Below are positions 1 through 8,680 of a DNA stretch of 64,000 nucleotides, in pieces (position 1 is the first letter of the stretch; each line of letters begins with the position of its first letter). The notes beneath the pieces were generated by a model. It was not told the DNA's origin, did no database searches, and was given only the letters and a program-made list of their open reading frames with translations. Source of the stretch: an uncultured Lachnospiraceae bacterium (GTDB taxonomy: Bacteria; Bacillota; Clostridia; Lachnospirales; Lachnospiraceae); NCBI GenBank assembly GCA_937910785.1, contig CALDLG010000045.1, positions 25,896-89,895 on the forward strand, read 5' to 3'. Made by a program: the position numbers and the translations under genes.

Positions 1-1
1 T

Positions 2-322
2 TCTACCGCATTTTTAAATGACGCGGACCCAGAAATGGTATTTGCGCAGCAGGTTTACGGATATGGCAGGGAGGGCGATGCGTTTTTGGGACTGAGTACA
101 TCGGGCAATTCCAAAAATGTGATTCTGGCTGCAAAAGTGGCGGCTGCAAAGGGAATGAAGGTCATCGCCATGACGGGAAGGGATGGAGGGGCATTAAAAG
201 AATTAAGCGATCTGTGCCTGATCGTTCCGGCTCAGGTGACCGCAGATATTCAGGAGCTTCATCTTCCCATTTATCATGCTATATGCGCTATGCTGGAGGA
301 TTATTTCTTCCCCGGTGAATAA
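2..322 (+). CDS. SIS-domain phosphosugar isomerase, GmhA/DiaA-like (3' end only)
   Basis: The start lies left of the window; the reading frame is open from base 2 and the last about 106 residues are visible. The segment GLSTSGNSKNV is the phosphate-binding loop of SIS domains, and the following alpha/beta stretch (KGMKVIAMTGRDGG, then VPAQVTADIQELH) matches sedoheptulose-7-phosphate isomerase (GmhA) and DiaA-type proteins. The H-x-P-I-Y-H-A-I-C helix near the end is also usual for that group. Known members isomerise phosphosugars or act in replication control; the substrate cannot be told from this piece. It ends before an AT-rich gap with its own promoter, so it belongs to the preceding transcription unit. 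Confidence 0.8.
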   Translation, partial: STAFLNDADPEMVFAQQVYGYGREGDAFLGLSTSGNSKNVILAAKVAAAKGMKVIAMTGRDGGALKELSDLCLIVPAQVTADIQELHLPIYHAICAMLEDYFFPGE

Positions 323-502
323 GAAAAAATATATTAATTAAACTTTATATAATATATATAATTAAAAAAAGAAACAATCTAATAAAATAAATGAAAAAAA
401 TATACTAAATAACTAAATATATCTATTATTAACAAAAAATATTAGTGTAAATTATGCATAATAATGAAAAAACATTTATTAAACAAAATTTTATTATTTG
501 AA

Positions 503-531
503 TTGACAATGAGTATAACAAAGTGTATACT
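503..531 (+). promoter_or_regulatory. Sigma-A type promoter for the sugar-uptake operon
   Basis: TTGACA (503-508), a 17-base spacer and TATACT (526-531) form a near-consensus promoter. It sits at the downstream end of an extremely AT-rich 281-base gap (323-603) in which no gene is visible. It lies about 70 bases upstream of the binding-protein start, which has an AGGAGG ribosome site at 591-596. Confidence 0.75.
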
Positions 532-603
532 GAAAAAAGCAAATGGGAAATAACTATATTTTGCGACAGTAATTAAATAATATTTAATTAAGGAGGAAAA
601 AGT

Positions 604-2013
604 ATGAAAAAGAAGAAATTAATCGGATTGATGCTGGCAGCGGTCTTGAGTGTTACAAGCCTTGCCGGTTGCGGAAATCAGAACTCCGCAGATGCGACAG
701 GCAGCACAGATAACGGAGGAGCTGAAGCCTCAGGCACAACAGAAAACACTGATACGGCCGGAAGCACTGTAACGGCAGAAACGGAGAATACGAATACACA
801 GGAGGAGGCTTCCGGTGAAAGAATTAAGCTTGAGGTCTGGGATTGGTGGGGAGATGGTCAATATAAATATGTTATTGAGCAGCTTTGCCAGAATTTTAAT
901 GAATCTCAGGATAAATACGAAGTGGTTCATGTAAATTATCCATGGGGCGATGTGTGGACCAAGGCTCTTGCGGCAACGGCAGCAGGTAATCCGCCCGATA
1001 TTATTATTCAGGATATTCGTACCGTAACGCACAGGGGTCAGGCAAATCAGGCAACGGATCTTACAGATCTGATTGCGCAGGAGGGTGAAGGTTTTACGGA
1101 TCAGTTTTACCCTCAGCTGATGGATGCGATGATCTATGATGGCAGAGTATATGGACTTCCCTATGTAACGGATACAAGAATCCTTTACTACGATAAGGAT
1201 GCTTTTACGGAAGCGGGACTTGATCCGGAAACGCCTCCTCAGACATGGGACGAGCTGGTGGAATATGCAAGAAAACTGGATATTCAGAACGAAGATGGCA
1301 CATATGAGCGTCTTGGTTTCTATCCCGGTACCCTTGAGTGGAATGCATGGGCATTCAGCGCCGATGGTAAGGATTATACCGATACGGAAGGAAATGTAAC
1401 TGTAAACACCCCTGAAAAAGTGAAGTTATTTGAAAACATTTATACTGATTTTTATGAGTATTACGGAAAGAAGGAATTGGACAGCTTCTCCGCGGAATTC
1501 GGAAGCGGAATGACGAATCCTTTCGTAGCCGGGAAGGTTGCCATGTGGGTAAATACACCTACCGAGTTTACCAAAGTTCGTGACTTTGCACCCGAAAAGA
1601 ATTACGGCGTTACGCTGATGCCCGCGTTGGAAGAAGGCGGCGAGCATTATTCATGGGGCGGTGGCTTCTCGGTAGAAATCCCTTACGGCACGAAGGATGT
1701 GCAGGGTTCATGGGAGTTTGCGAAGTTTATCACCAGTAAAGAATCACAGGTATTCTGGGCATCTCAGGTGTACGATACGGTTGCGAATATCGAAGCGTCA
1801 CAGGATCCTTCTCTGATGGAAATACCAGTATTTAAAGCGGCTCTGGAAGCGATGCCGACCACAGTGGTTACACTTGACAGACTAACGGCGCCCGGCGCAT
1901 CAGACATCGTACTTCCTTATCTGGATGAGATCATACTTGGAAGCAAGACTCCACAGGAAGCTTTGGATGAGGCTCAGGCTCAGGTAGAGCAGCTTGTTAA
2001 TGACAGTAAATAA
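604..2013 (+). CDS. Sugar ABC transporter substrate-binding lipoprotein
   Basis: 469-residue family 1 extracellular solute-binding protein. The N terminus is a lipoprotein signal: KKKK, a hydrophobic stretch and the lipobox LAGC (Cys about residue 24). A Ser/Thr/Glu/Asn-rich linker follows, and the mature domain starts near residue 78 (IKLEVWDWWG). The segment NPPDIIIQDI is typical of the MalE/MsmE class. It should be anchored outside the membrane and deliver an oligosaccharide to the two permeases immediately downstream. No ATPase is encoded in the locus, so a shared MsmX/UgpC-type ATPase elsewhere in the genome is expected. The ROK regulator and glycosidases that follow point to an alpha-galactoside or related glycoside as ligand; this is inferred from context only. 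Confidence 0.9.
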   Translation: MKKKKLIGLMLAAVLSVTSLAGCGNQNSADATGSTDNGGAEASGTTENTDTAGSTVTAETENTNTQEEASGERIKLEVWDWWGDGQYKYVIEQLCQNFNESQDKYEVVHVNYPWGDVWTKALAATAAGNPPDIIIQDIRTVTHRGQANQATDLTDLIAQEGEGFTDQFYPQLMDAMIYDGRVYGLPYVTDTRILYYDKDAFTEAGLDPETPPQTWDELVEYARKLDIQNEDGTYERLGFYPGTLEWNAWAFSADGKDYTDTEGNVTVNTPEKVKLFENIYTDFYEYYGKKELDSFSAEFGSGMTNPFVAGKVAMWVNTPTEFTKVRDFAPEKNYGVTLMPALEEGGEHYSWGGGFSVEIPYGTKDVQGSWEFAKFITSKESQVFWASQVYDTVANIEASQDPSLMEIPVFKAALEAMPTTVVTLDRLTAPGASDIVLPYLDEIILGSKTPQEALDEAQAQVEQLVNDSK

Positions 2014-2030
2014 TTAAGATTATCAACAGT

Positions 2031-2065
2031 CCTTCTCTGCCGCGTGTTGTATACGGCAGAGAGGG
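2031..2065 (+). terminator. Intercistronic hairpin after the binding-protein gene
   Basis: A 12-pair stem (2031-2042 with 2054-2065, one G-U pair) and an 11-base loop lie between the binding-protein gene and the first permease. No T-run follows. Such hairpins usually protect the upstream mRNA or cause partial termination, giving more binding protein than permease. Confidence 0.6.
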
Positions 2066-2142
2066 AAACAAATTAATTTAAGAAACAGAATGCGGAATTA
2101 TTGCCGACGTGTGACGGATTCGTTTAAGAAGGAATGGGAAAT

Positions 2143-3054
2143 ATGAAGCATGGTATGACAAAAAGGGAAAAAAAAGAAGCGCGTGCAGGCTGGTTATTTA
2201 TCAGTCCCTGGCTCATCGGGTTCACCTGCCTTACGGGTGGGCCGCTGCTGTTTTCACTGTATGCGTCGTTTACCAACTATAACATGACCTCCAGGATGGA
2301 CTTCATCGGACTGGACAATTATATTAGAATGTTTGTGAAAGATCCTGTATTTTGGAAGTCTTTGGGCAACACTCTTTATTATGTACTGCTGGCGGTTCCC
2401 TCTTCTTGTGTGTGTGCTATTTTTCTGGCAACACTGCTGAATCGGAAAGTGAAAGGAACTTCCATTTTCAGGATGTTGTTTTACCTGCCCACCGTTCTTT
2501 CCGGCGTCGCGGTATATCAGCTTTGGATTCAGCTTCTGGCGCCTAAAAGCGGTCTGATCAACTCAGCCCTTCGATTGATTGGAATTGAAGGACCTTCCTG
2601 GCTGGCAGATCCTTCGTGGACAAAACCTTCTCTCGTGATGATGAGGGTATGGGCATTGGGAACCAGTATGCTTTTATATCTGTCATCCATGAATTCTGTT
2701 TCAAGGGATTTGTATGAAGCGGCAGATATCGACGGCGCGAACTTTTTACAAAAGTTTGGAAAAATTACACTGCCACAGATATCCCCTATTATTTTCTTTG
2801 ACATTATTACGAATATGACAGGAGCCTTTCAGGTGTTTCAGGAAGCGCTGGTCATGAGTAAGAATGGAAAGGGAGATCCTGCGGGCTCATTACTTTTTTA
2901 TAATCTGCATATTTATGATGAAGCATTTACCAGATACAATATGGGATATGCTTCGGCCATGGCCTGGTTTCTTCTGGTGATCGTTATGGCGATTACACTG
3001 ATTAATCTGTTTGCTTCAAAATATTGGGTTCATACGGAAGAAGGTGAGACTTAA
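2143..3054 (+). CDS. Sugar ABC transporter permease, MalF/MsmF type
   Basis: 303 residues with six predicted membrane segments, starting with GWLFISPWLIGFTCL near the N terminus, as in MsmF/UgpA permeases. The coupling (EAA) loop is visible as EAADIDGANFLQKFGKITLP, where it contacts the ATPase. I chose the ATG at 2143 rather than the in-frame ATG at 2134, because the ribosome site AAGAAGGA (2126-2133) lies 9 bases before 2143 and touches 2134. The stop overlaps the next start (TAATG), so the two permeases are translationally coupled and presumably form a heterodimer. Confidence 0.9.
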   Translation: MKHGMTKREKKEARAGWLFISPWLIGFTCLTGGPLLFSLYASFTNYNMTSRMDFIGLDNYIRMFVKDPVFWKSLGNTLYYVLLAVPSSCVCAIFLATLLNRKVKGTSIFRMLFYLPTVLSGVAVYQLWIQLLAPKSGLINSALRLIGIEGPSWLADPSWTKPSLVMMRVWALGTSMLLYLSSMNSVSRDLYEAADIDGANFLQKFGKITLPQISPIIFFDIITNMTGAFQVFQEALVMSKNGKGDPAGSLLFYNLHIYDEAFTRYNMGYASAMAWFLLVIVMAITLINLFASKYWVHTEEGET

Positions 3055-3932
3055 TGAGTGGAAAGGAACATGTAATAAGAAAAGGCGGCCTGAAAAGCAG
3101 AAAAAAGAAAAAACAGATACTGGATATTATCTGCTTTCTGTTTTTGGCGGCAGCGGTTCTGACAGTTATTATGCCTCTGTGGTTTATGATTTCCACTGCC
3201 CTTAAAAGCATGGATGAGATTTTTACTTATCCCATCACCTGGTATCCTCATAATCCTATATGGAGCAATTTTAAGGATGCATGGATAAGCGCAGACTTTA
3301 CGAGATGGTTTTTAAATTCCGTTTTTGTGGCCGGGTTCGCCATTTTGGGTGGTGTACTTGCCAATTCACTGGTGGCATACGGTTTTGCAAAGATCAAATT
3401 TCCGGGAAGAAATATTCTGTTTACGATTATCCTGGGCACCATGATGATTCCGGAGTTTGTGACTATGATTCCCCAGTATGTTCTGTATGCCAGACTGGGA
3501 TGGGTGAGCACTTATCTGCCGCTGATTGTTCCACAATTTATGGGATCGGCATACTTTATTTTTATGCTGCGTCAGTTTTACGCAGGCATTCCTAATTCGG
3601 TAATCGAATCGGCACAGATGGATGGTGCGTCACACTTTTGTATCTGGAGAAAAATCATGCTTCCTATGGCCAAACCGGCGATCATGACGGTGGTGGTTCT
3701 TTCTTTTAACTGGAGCTGGAATGATTTTCTGAAACCTTTACTGTATTTAACGGACACCAATAGTTTTACTCTGCAGATCGGTCTTAAAATATTTGTGAGT
3801 CAGTCGAATACGCAGTGGAATTACCTGATGGCAGCGTCCTGTATCGTGCTTTTGCCCATTATTATAGTATTTATGTGCCTGCAGAAATATTTTACGGAAG
3901 GCATGAATCTGGGAGGGGCAATAAAAGGCTGA
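3054..3932 (+). CDS. Sugar ABC transporter permease, MalG/MsmG type
   Basis: 292 residues, usual for the MalG/MsmG/UgpE class. Six membrane segments are visible: first near residues 25-45, then around AILGGVLANSLVAYGFA, IILGTMMIPEFVTMIP and others. The EAA loop reads ESAQMDGASHFCIWRKIMLP. It forms the second half of the inner-membrane channel with the preceding permease, whose stop codon overlaps its start by one base. The gap to the following ROK gene is 84 bases, with a T-rich stretch directly after the stop that may let some transcription end. Confidence 0.9.
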   Translation: MSGKEHVIRKGGLKSRKKKKQILDIICFLFLAAAVLTVIMPLWFMISTALKSMDEIFTYPITWYPHNPIWSNFKDAWISADFTRWFLNSVFVAGFAILGGVLANSLVAYGFAKIKFPGRNILFTIILGTMMIPEFVTMIPQYVLYARLGWVSTYLPLIVPQFMGSAYFIFMLRQFYAGIPNSVIESAQMDGASHFCIWRKIMLPMAKPAIMTVVVLSFNWSWNDFLKPLLYLTDTNSFTLQIGLKIFVSQSNTQWNYLMAASCIVLLPIIIVFMCLQKYFTEGMNLGGAIKG

Positions 3933-4016
3933 ATTTGTAAATTTTTTTCTTTTTTGACAAAATATGAAGTATAATAATAAAAAATACTTTAACAGCATAA
4001 AAAGGAAAAGAAAATT

Positions 4017-5237
4017 ATGGCGGAGCAAAATAATCAGGTACAGCTGAAAAATTACAACAGAAGATCGGTTTTAAATTACATCAGAAAAAACGGGACGGCC
4101 ACGAAGGCAGGACTTGCTTCCGTGACGGGACTGACTTTCATGGCTATTAAGAAGATTCTGGCTGAGCTGGAGGAATTGAATCTGATCAGAAGCGATCAGA
4201 TGGAGTCAACGGGCATTGGAAGAAAAGCGGTGTCTTATGCCATCAATGAAAATTATCGATACAGCATTGGCATTCATATCAATAAGTTTGTTACCGGAGT
4301 GATGATTATGAACCTGCAGGGGCAGGTGATTGCGTGGGAAAAATATTCCATGGACAAGGGCTTTTCCGGTCAGAATGAATTTGTTGACATGCTGATAGTG
4401 GCTGTGAACCATGTGATAGAAAGCTCCGGCATTGAAAAAGATAAAATTCTGGGAATTGGTGTGGGAGCGCCCGGCCCCATAGATTATGAGAACGGAATCA
4501 TACTGACGCCGCCCAATATGCCTATTTTAAATTATCTTCCGCTGCGGGAGATTCTGGAAGAGAATACGGGTTTTCCGGTCTTTATCAACAAAGATACCAA
4601 TGTAATCGCTTTCGGAGAATATTGGTGTGGAGAAGCGAAAGACTGTAATACACTGGTTTATGTGGATGTGGACATGGGCATCGGAAGCGGGCTCATCATA
4701 AACGGTAAACTGAATATCGGCGCGAATGGCATTGCAGGAGAATTTGGCCATATAACAATAGATGTCAACGGTCCCTTGTGTAATTGCGGAAACAGAGGAT
4801 GTCTTGAGGCGGTAAGTTCCGGAATTGCGGTATTGAAGGCACTGAACAGGCAGCTGGAAAAGGAAGAGAAACATCCGCTTTATCACAAAAGGAATGAGCT
4901 TGTTATTGAGGATGTATTTGAAATGGCGAAAAAAAAGGATATGCTTACCATGTCTATCCTGAACCAGTCGGCATTTTATCTGGGAATTGCCATCAGCAGT
5001 CTGATCAATATTCTGGACCCGGAGATCGTAATTCTGGGGGGAATACTGATACAGAGATATCCCATGTATTTTGATATCGTAAAAGATGTGGCGGATCAGA
5101 AGAAGGTAAAAGGAGCCAGGGAGAACAGAATGCTGGTCTCTTCGTTGAAAGAAAGCGCAGGTGTGATAGGAGCCGGAGAAATTGTTGCGGATCATTTTTT
5201 CAATAAACGGGTAAATGATGTATTTATGAAAAATTAA
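4017..5237 (+). CDS. ROK-family (NagC/XylR-like) sugar-responsive repressor
   Basis: 406 residues: an N-terminal winged helix-turn-helix (about 12-65, with TKAGLASVTGLTFMAIKKI as the DNA-reading part) and a ROK sugar-binding domain. The ROK zinc-binding motif CNCGNRGC is intact, as are the EFGH sugar-contact segment and NKDTNV. This length and layout are those of repressors rather than free glucokinases, which lack the HTH. It probably controls the locus around it, binding an imported sugar as inducer. Upstream, TTGACA at 3954-3959 and TATAAT at 3970-3975 are only 10 bases apart, so I do not call a promoter; the gene may be read from 503 or from a weaker start. Confidence 0.88.
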   Translation: MAEQNNQVQLKNYNRRSVLNYIRKNGTATKAGLASVTGLTFMAIKKILAELEELNLIRSDQMESTGIGRKAVSYAINENYRYSIGIHINKFVTGVMIMNLQGQVIAWEKYSMDKGFSGQNEFVDMLIVAVNHVIESSGIEKDKILGIGVGAPGPIDYENGIILTPPNMPILNYLPLREILEENTGFPVFINKDTNVIAFGEYWCGEAKDCNTLVYVDVDMGIGSGLIINGKLNIGANGIAGEFGHITIDVNGPLCNCGNRGCLEAVSSGIAVLKALNRQLEKEEKHPLYHKRNELVIEDVFEMAKKKDMLTMSILNQSAFYLGIAISSLINILDPEIVILGGILIQRYPMYFDIVKDVADQKKVKGARENRMLVSSLKESAGVIGAGEIVADHFFNKRVNDVFMKN

Positions 5238-5253
5238 ATGATGGGAGAACATT

Positions 5254-7290
5254 ATGTTTCAGAGCAGAACAGCGACTTGGCACAGGGATAAAGAAATTGT
5301 TTGGGACAGCGGAGTGGTTTTTCTGCTTTCTTTATGCCCGGAAGAGGGAAAAGCTGAAGAACTGAATATTTATTGCAGGGAAGATACGGCGCTGATCCGC
5401 CCCGAAGGAGAGATTGCCGTACAGGAGCCCTGTTTCGGTCCTCAGAGATATTATGATGCGAAGGAAGGACTGATCTATGAGCTCAGGCTTCCGGATTTCG
5501 AAGGGGCTATGGCTGTTTATCAGCATAAGGACTGGTGGATCAGGCCCGGTTTTATCAGGAAAGCCTCCGAAACGCCGGACAGAACACAGCTTTTTCTTTT
5601 TCGGAAGAAGGAAATCTGGTTTGCGCTGCTTTCGGTTTGCGGAGAAGTGTGCAGGACGGATATGTGCGGGAAGGATAAAAACAGTCTTATCATCCGGATG
5701 GCTCCGGGCGCGGGGAACAGAAACCGCCTTTCGGATCTCAGTCTTGTAATTGCCGCCGGAGAGAATCCTTACCGCTGTTGCGAAAGGGCGGTGGAAGAAG
5801 CGTTGCTCTGTCTGGGCAGGGAATCCATGCTTCGGAGGCACAGGAGTTATCCGAAAATGTTTGAATATTTTGGCTGGTGCAGCTGGGATGCCTTTTATCA
5901 TGAGGTATCTCATCAGGGTATTGTGGAAAAAGTGCGGGAGTTTCGTAAGAAGGAGGTCCCCGTAAAATGGGTGTTGATTGATGACGGCTGGCTTTCGGCG
6001 GACTACGAAGAGAAAACACTGACGGATCTGGATGCAGAGAAAAGCCGGTTTCCGGAAGGGCTTGAGAGCTGTGTCCGGGAACTGAAGGAGAAATATGACA
6101 TCGAAAACATTGGAGTCTGGCACGCGGTAATGGGCTACTGGAACGGAATCGGAGAAGGCACCGCGGCGCATGCCGCCCTGCGGTCAGGGCTTTTTCATCT
6201 TCCTGACGGAAGGCTCCTGCCGGCCCCCTCAGCGGATAAGGCGTTTCTGTTTTTTGATCGATGGCATGAATATTTAAGAAATCACTGCGGCATTGATTTT
6301 GTGAAAGTGGACGGTCAGAGCGCCATCTTTCCTGCTTATGGAGGCATAAAAGCATATGGAGAGGCCAGCCGGGAGATACAGAAAGGACTGAGCGCTTCCA
6401 CGTCCCTTTATTTTGGAAATCGTATTATTCATTGCATGGGCATGGCCAGCGAGGATATGTGGAACCGTCCTTCCGGCGCTGTGTCCAGGAACAGTGATGA
6501 CTTCGTGCCGAATGTGAAAAACGGTTTTCGGGAGCACGTGATTCAAAATGGCTATAACAGTTTGCTGCAGGGACAGTTTTACTGGGGAGACTGGGATATG
6601 TTTTACACCGATCACAGGGAGAATCGCTGCAATTCCATGCTGCGGGCGGTCAGCGGCGGTCCCGTATATGTCAGCGATAAGGTGGGAGAAACAAATCCTG
6701 CCTGGATATGGCCTCTGATCAGGAAAGACGGCAGGGTGATCCGCTGTGAAGGAGTGGGAATGCCTACGGTGGATTGTCTGCTGGAAGATCCCATAACCAG
6801 CCGTAAGCCGTTAAAAATATGGAATCGTTTCGGAGCATATTATGTGCTGGCGGCTTTTTCGATTCATGAGGAAGAAGCGAGGTGTGAAGGGACCGTCAGT
6901 GTGGAAGATATTCCGGGACTTTCAGGTAATAGGTGGATTGTTTATCACTGGCTGGAACGGAAGATTTCCCCTTTGGAGGAAAACTGTGAAGTGGCTGTAA
7001 GCCTTGCCTTTGGAGAATCGGAACTGTATCTGCTTCTGCCCGACCAAAAAGTACAGATAATCGGCATTCTGGAGAAATATATCGGTCCCGGCTGTGTCAG
7101 CGGATTATGGGAGAGGGAAGATTCCATGGGAATCCTTGTAACCGAGCCGGGAACCTTCGGTTTCGTGACAAAAAGGAAACCCGAACAGGTATTGGTCAAT
7201 GGCAGGAAACTGGAGTATGAGACGATGAATGACAGCCTGTACGGCGTGAAGATTTTAGAGGAAAACAGCGTGGTGGAGCTGTGTTTTTGA
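5254..7290 (+). CDS. GH36-family glycosidase of the raffinose synthase/Sip1 type (alpha-galactosidase-like)
   Basis: 678 residues. The central barrel shows the raffinose-synthase/Sip1 hallmarks: FGWCSWDAFY, VLIDDGW, the nucleophile motif VKVDGQ (Asp353) and RNSDDF (Asp415/416, likely acid/base). The beta-rich N-terminal third and C-terminal sandwich also fit GH36. Family members hydrolyse alpha-galactosides or transfer galactosyl groups; bacterial members are poorly studied. Its place next to sucrose phosphorylase fits removal of galactose from raffinose-type sugars, leaving sucrose. It starts 16 bases after the ROK stop, with a GGGAG ribosome site. The exact glycosidic specificity is inferred, not seen. 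Confidence 0.85.
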   Translation: MFQSRTATWHRDKEIVWDSGVVFLLSLCPEEGKAEELNIYCREDTALIRPEGEIAVQEPCFGPQRYYDAKEGLIYELRLPDFEGAMAVYQHKDWWIRPGFIRKASETPDRTQLFLFRKKEIWFALLSVCGEVCRTDMCGKDKNSLIIRMAPGAGNRNRLSDLSLVIAAGENPYRCCERAVEEALLCLGRESMLRRHRSYPKMFEYFGWCSWDAFYHEVSHQGIVEKVREFRKKEVPVKWVLIDDGWLSADYEEKTLTDLDAEKSRFPEGLESCVRELKEKYDIENIGVWHAVMGYWNGIGEGTAAHAALRSGLFHLPDGRLLPAPSADKAFLFFDRWHEYLRNHCGIDFVKVDGQSAIFPAYGGIKAYGEASREIQKGLSASTSLYFGNRIIHCMGMASEDMWNRPSGAVSRNSDDFVPNVKNGFREHVIQNGYNSLLQGQFYWGDWDMFYTDHRENRCNSMLRAVSGGPVYVSDKVGETNPAWIWPLIRKDGRVIRCEGVGMPTVDCLLEDPITSRKPLKIWNRFGAYYVLAAFSIHEEEARCEGTVSVEDIPGLSGNRWIVYHWLERKISPLEENCEVAVSLAFGESELYLLLPDQKVQIIGILEKYIGPGCVSGLWEREDSMGILVTEPGTFGFVTKRKPEQVLVNGRKLEYETMNDSLYGVKILEENSVVELCF

Positions 7291-7306
7291 GAAAGGGGCC
7301 GGCGGC

Positions 7307-8680
7307 ATGCTTTTTATTGGAATAGATATTGGAACCACTTCTATCTGCGGAGTATTATATGATTCTGCGCATGATAAGACAGTGAAAGAACTCCATGGGG
7401 AAAATCATTTTCTGGAAGGAAAGGGTTTTCGACAGGACCCGGAGGAGATTGTAAGAGTTTCCCGAAAGCTTCTGGAGAGGCTTCTTGAGAGTATCAGCCC
7501 GGAAGAAGGGAAAAATCCGGGTTGGGAGGAGAGCGGCAGACAGCGGATCGGAGGGATAGGCATTTCCGCTCAGATGCACGGGATCTTATATGTAGACCGG
7601 GAAGGAAAGGCGGTAAGTCCTTTTTACACATGGAAAAATGAATGGGGTAATGAGCAATACAAGGAGGGAAAAACCTATGCGGAATATTTGTCAAAGCAGA
7701 CCGGAATGTCTTTATATACCGGTTACGGCAGTGTGACTCATTTCTATTTGCAGAAGAAGGGACTGATTCCTGAGGAAGCGGCGGGTTTTGTGAGTATCGG
7801 TGACTATCTGGCCATGAAACTGACGAGCGCCAAAAAATTTTCGGTGGATGTTACCATGGCGGCCAGCTTCGGCGGCTTTGATTTGAAGAAGCGGCAGTTT
7901 GCCCTTTTGGTCATGGAGAAGGCAGGAATCGATATCTCTTACTATCCTGAGGTCGTGGAAGGCAAAGAAATGGGATTCTGGTATGGAATTCCGGTGTTTT
8001 GCGCGGTAGGGGACAATCAGAGCAGTTTTCTCGGTGCGGTGGTGGACAAAGAGAGAAGCATCAGCGTAAATGTGGGGACAGGTTCTCAGGTTTCGGTATT
8101 TTCGGGAGAATTGTATGAAAAAGGAAAAGGGGAAGTCCGTCCTTTTCCGGGAGGAGGCTGGTTATATGTGGGGGCCTCGGTGAACGGAGGGAAGGCATAT
8201 GAAAGGCTGGCGGTGTTTTTTCAGGAAATTCTCGGATTCTTCGGCATCTTAGTGGAGCCGGGAGAAGTGTATGAGGTTATGGAACGCCTTGGCGGAAAAA
8301 AGAAGGAAACGGATCTGATCGTTTTACCCGCTCTTTACGGAGAAAGAGAGGCGAAAGGAGAAGAAACGGTAACTTTAAGATCGGGGATTTTCGGCCTGAG
8401 AGAAGAGAACTTCTCCGATCTGGTAAGGGGCTTTGTGTCAGGAATGGCGGAAGAATTGTATGAGCTGTATCAGGATTTTCCGGAAGAGCTGCGGAGAGGA
8501 AAGACCGTTATCATAGCATCGGGAAACGGCATCAGAAAGAATTCGCTTTTGCGGGAAGAGGTCGAAAAGAAATATCAGCTTCCTGTGGCGTTTACCGAAA
8601 GGAAGGAAGAAGCCGCCACAGGCGCGGCGGTTCTGGCGGAAATTTTAGTTGGAAAGGAAAGTAAAAAGATTGAAAAATAA
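7307..8680 (+). CDS. FGGY-family carbohydrate kinase, sedoheptulokinase-like
   Basis: 457 residues. The first ATPase-fold signature IGIDIGTTSICGVLYD and the segment GIGISAQMHGI are visible, as is VGDNQSSFLGAV (catalytic Asp236). The GDNQ-SFLG form is what I associate with sedoheptulokinases rather than with xylulo- or glycerol kinases. The C-terminal half carries NVGTGSQVS and SGNGIRKN, the adenosine-side motifs. The reaction is ATP-dependent phosphorylation of a ketose or similar sugar. The gene sits between a GH36 and a sucrose phosphorylase, with a ribosome site (GAAAGGGG) before the ATG. Fructose released by sucrose phosphorylase is another possible substrate, but classical fructokinases belong to other families, so the substrate remains open. 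Confidence 0.8.
   Translation: MLFIGIDIGTTSICGVLYDSAHDKTVKELHGENHFLEGKGFRQDPEEIVRVSRKLLERLLESISPEEGKNPGWEESGRQRIGGIGISAQMHGILYVDREGKAVSPFYTWKNEWGNEQYKEGKTYAEYLSKQTGMSLYTGYGSVTHFYLQKKGLIPEEAAGFVSIGDYLAMKLTSAKKFSVDVTMAASFGGFDLKKRQFALLVMEKAGIDISYYPEVVEGKEMGFWYGIPVFCAVGDNQSSFLGAVVDKERSISVNVGTGSQVSVFSGELYEKGKGEVRPFPGGGWLYVGASVNGGKAYERLAVFFQEILGFFGILVEPGEVYEVMERLGGKKKETDLIVLPALYGEREAKGEETVTLRSGIFGLREENFSDLVRGFVSGMAEELYELYQDFPEELRRGKTVIIASGNGIRKNSLLREEVEKKYQLPVAFTERKEEAATGAAVLAEILVGKESKKIEK

Noticed and set aside
323..603. Small gene in the AT-rich gap before the sugar operon
   Set aside because: No open frame of useful length with a ribosome site; only the promoter is supportable.
3954..3975. Promoter TTGACA/TATAAT before the ROK gene
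   Set aside because: The two boxes are only 10 bases apart, far from the required 16-18.
5332..6355. Long minus-strand open frames inside the GH36 gene
   Set aside because: They are antisense shadows of a gene with clear catalytic motifs and have no family features or ribosome sites.
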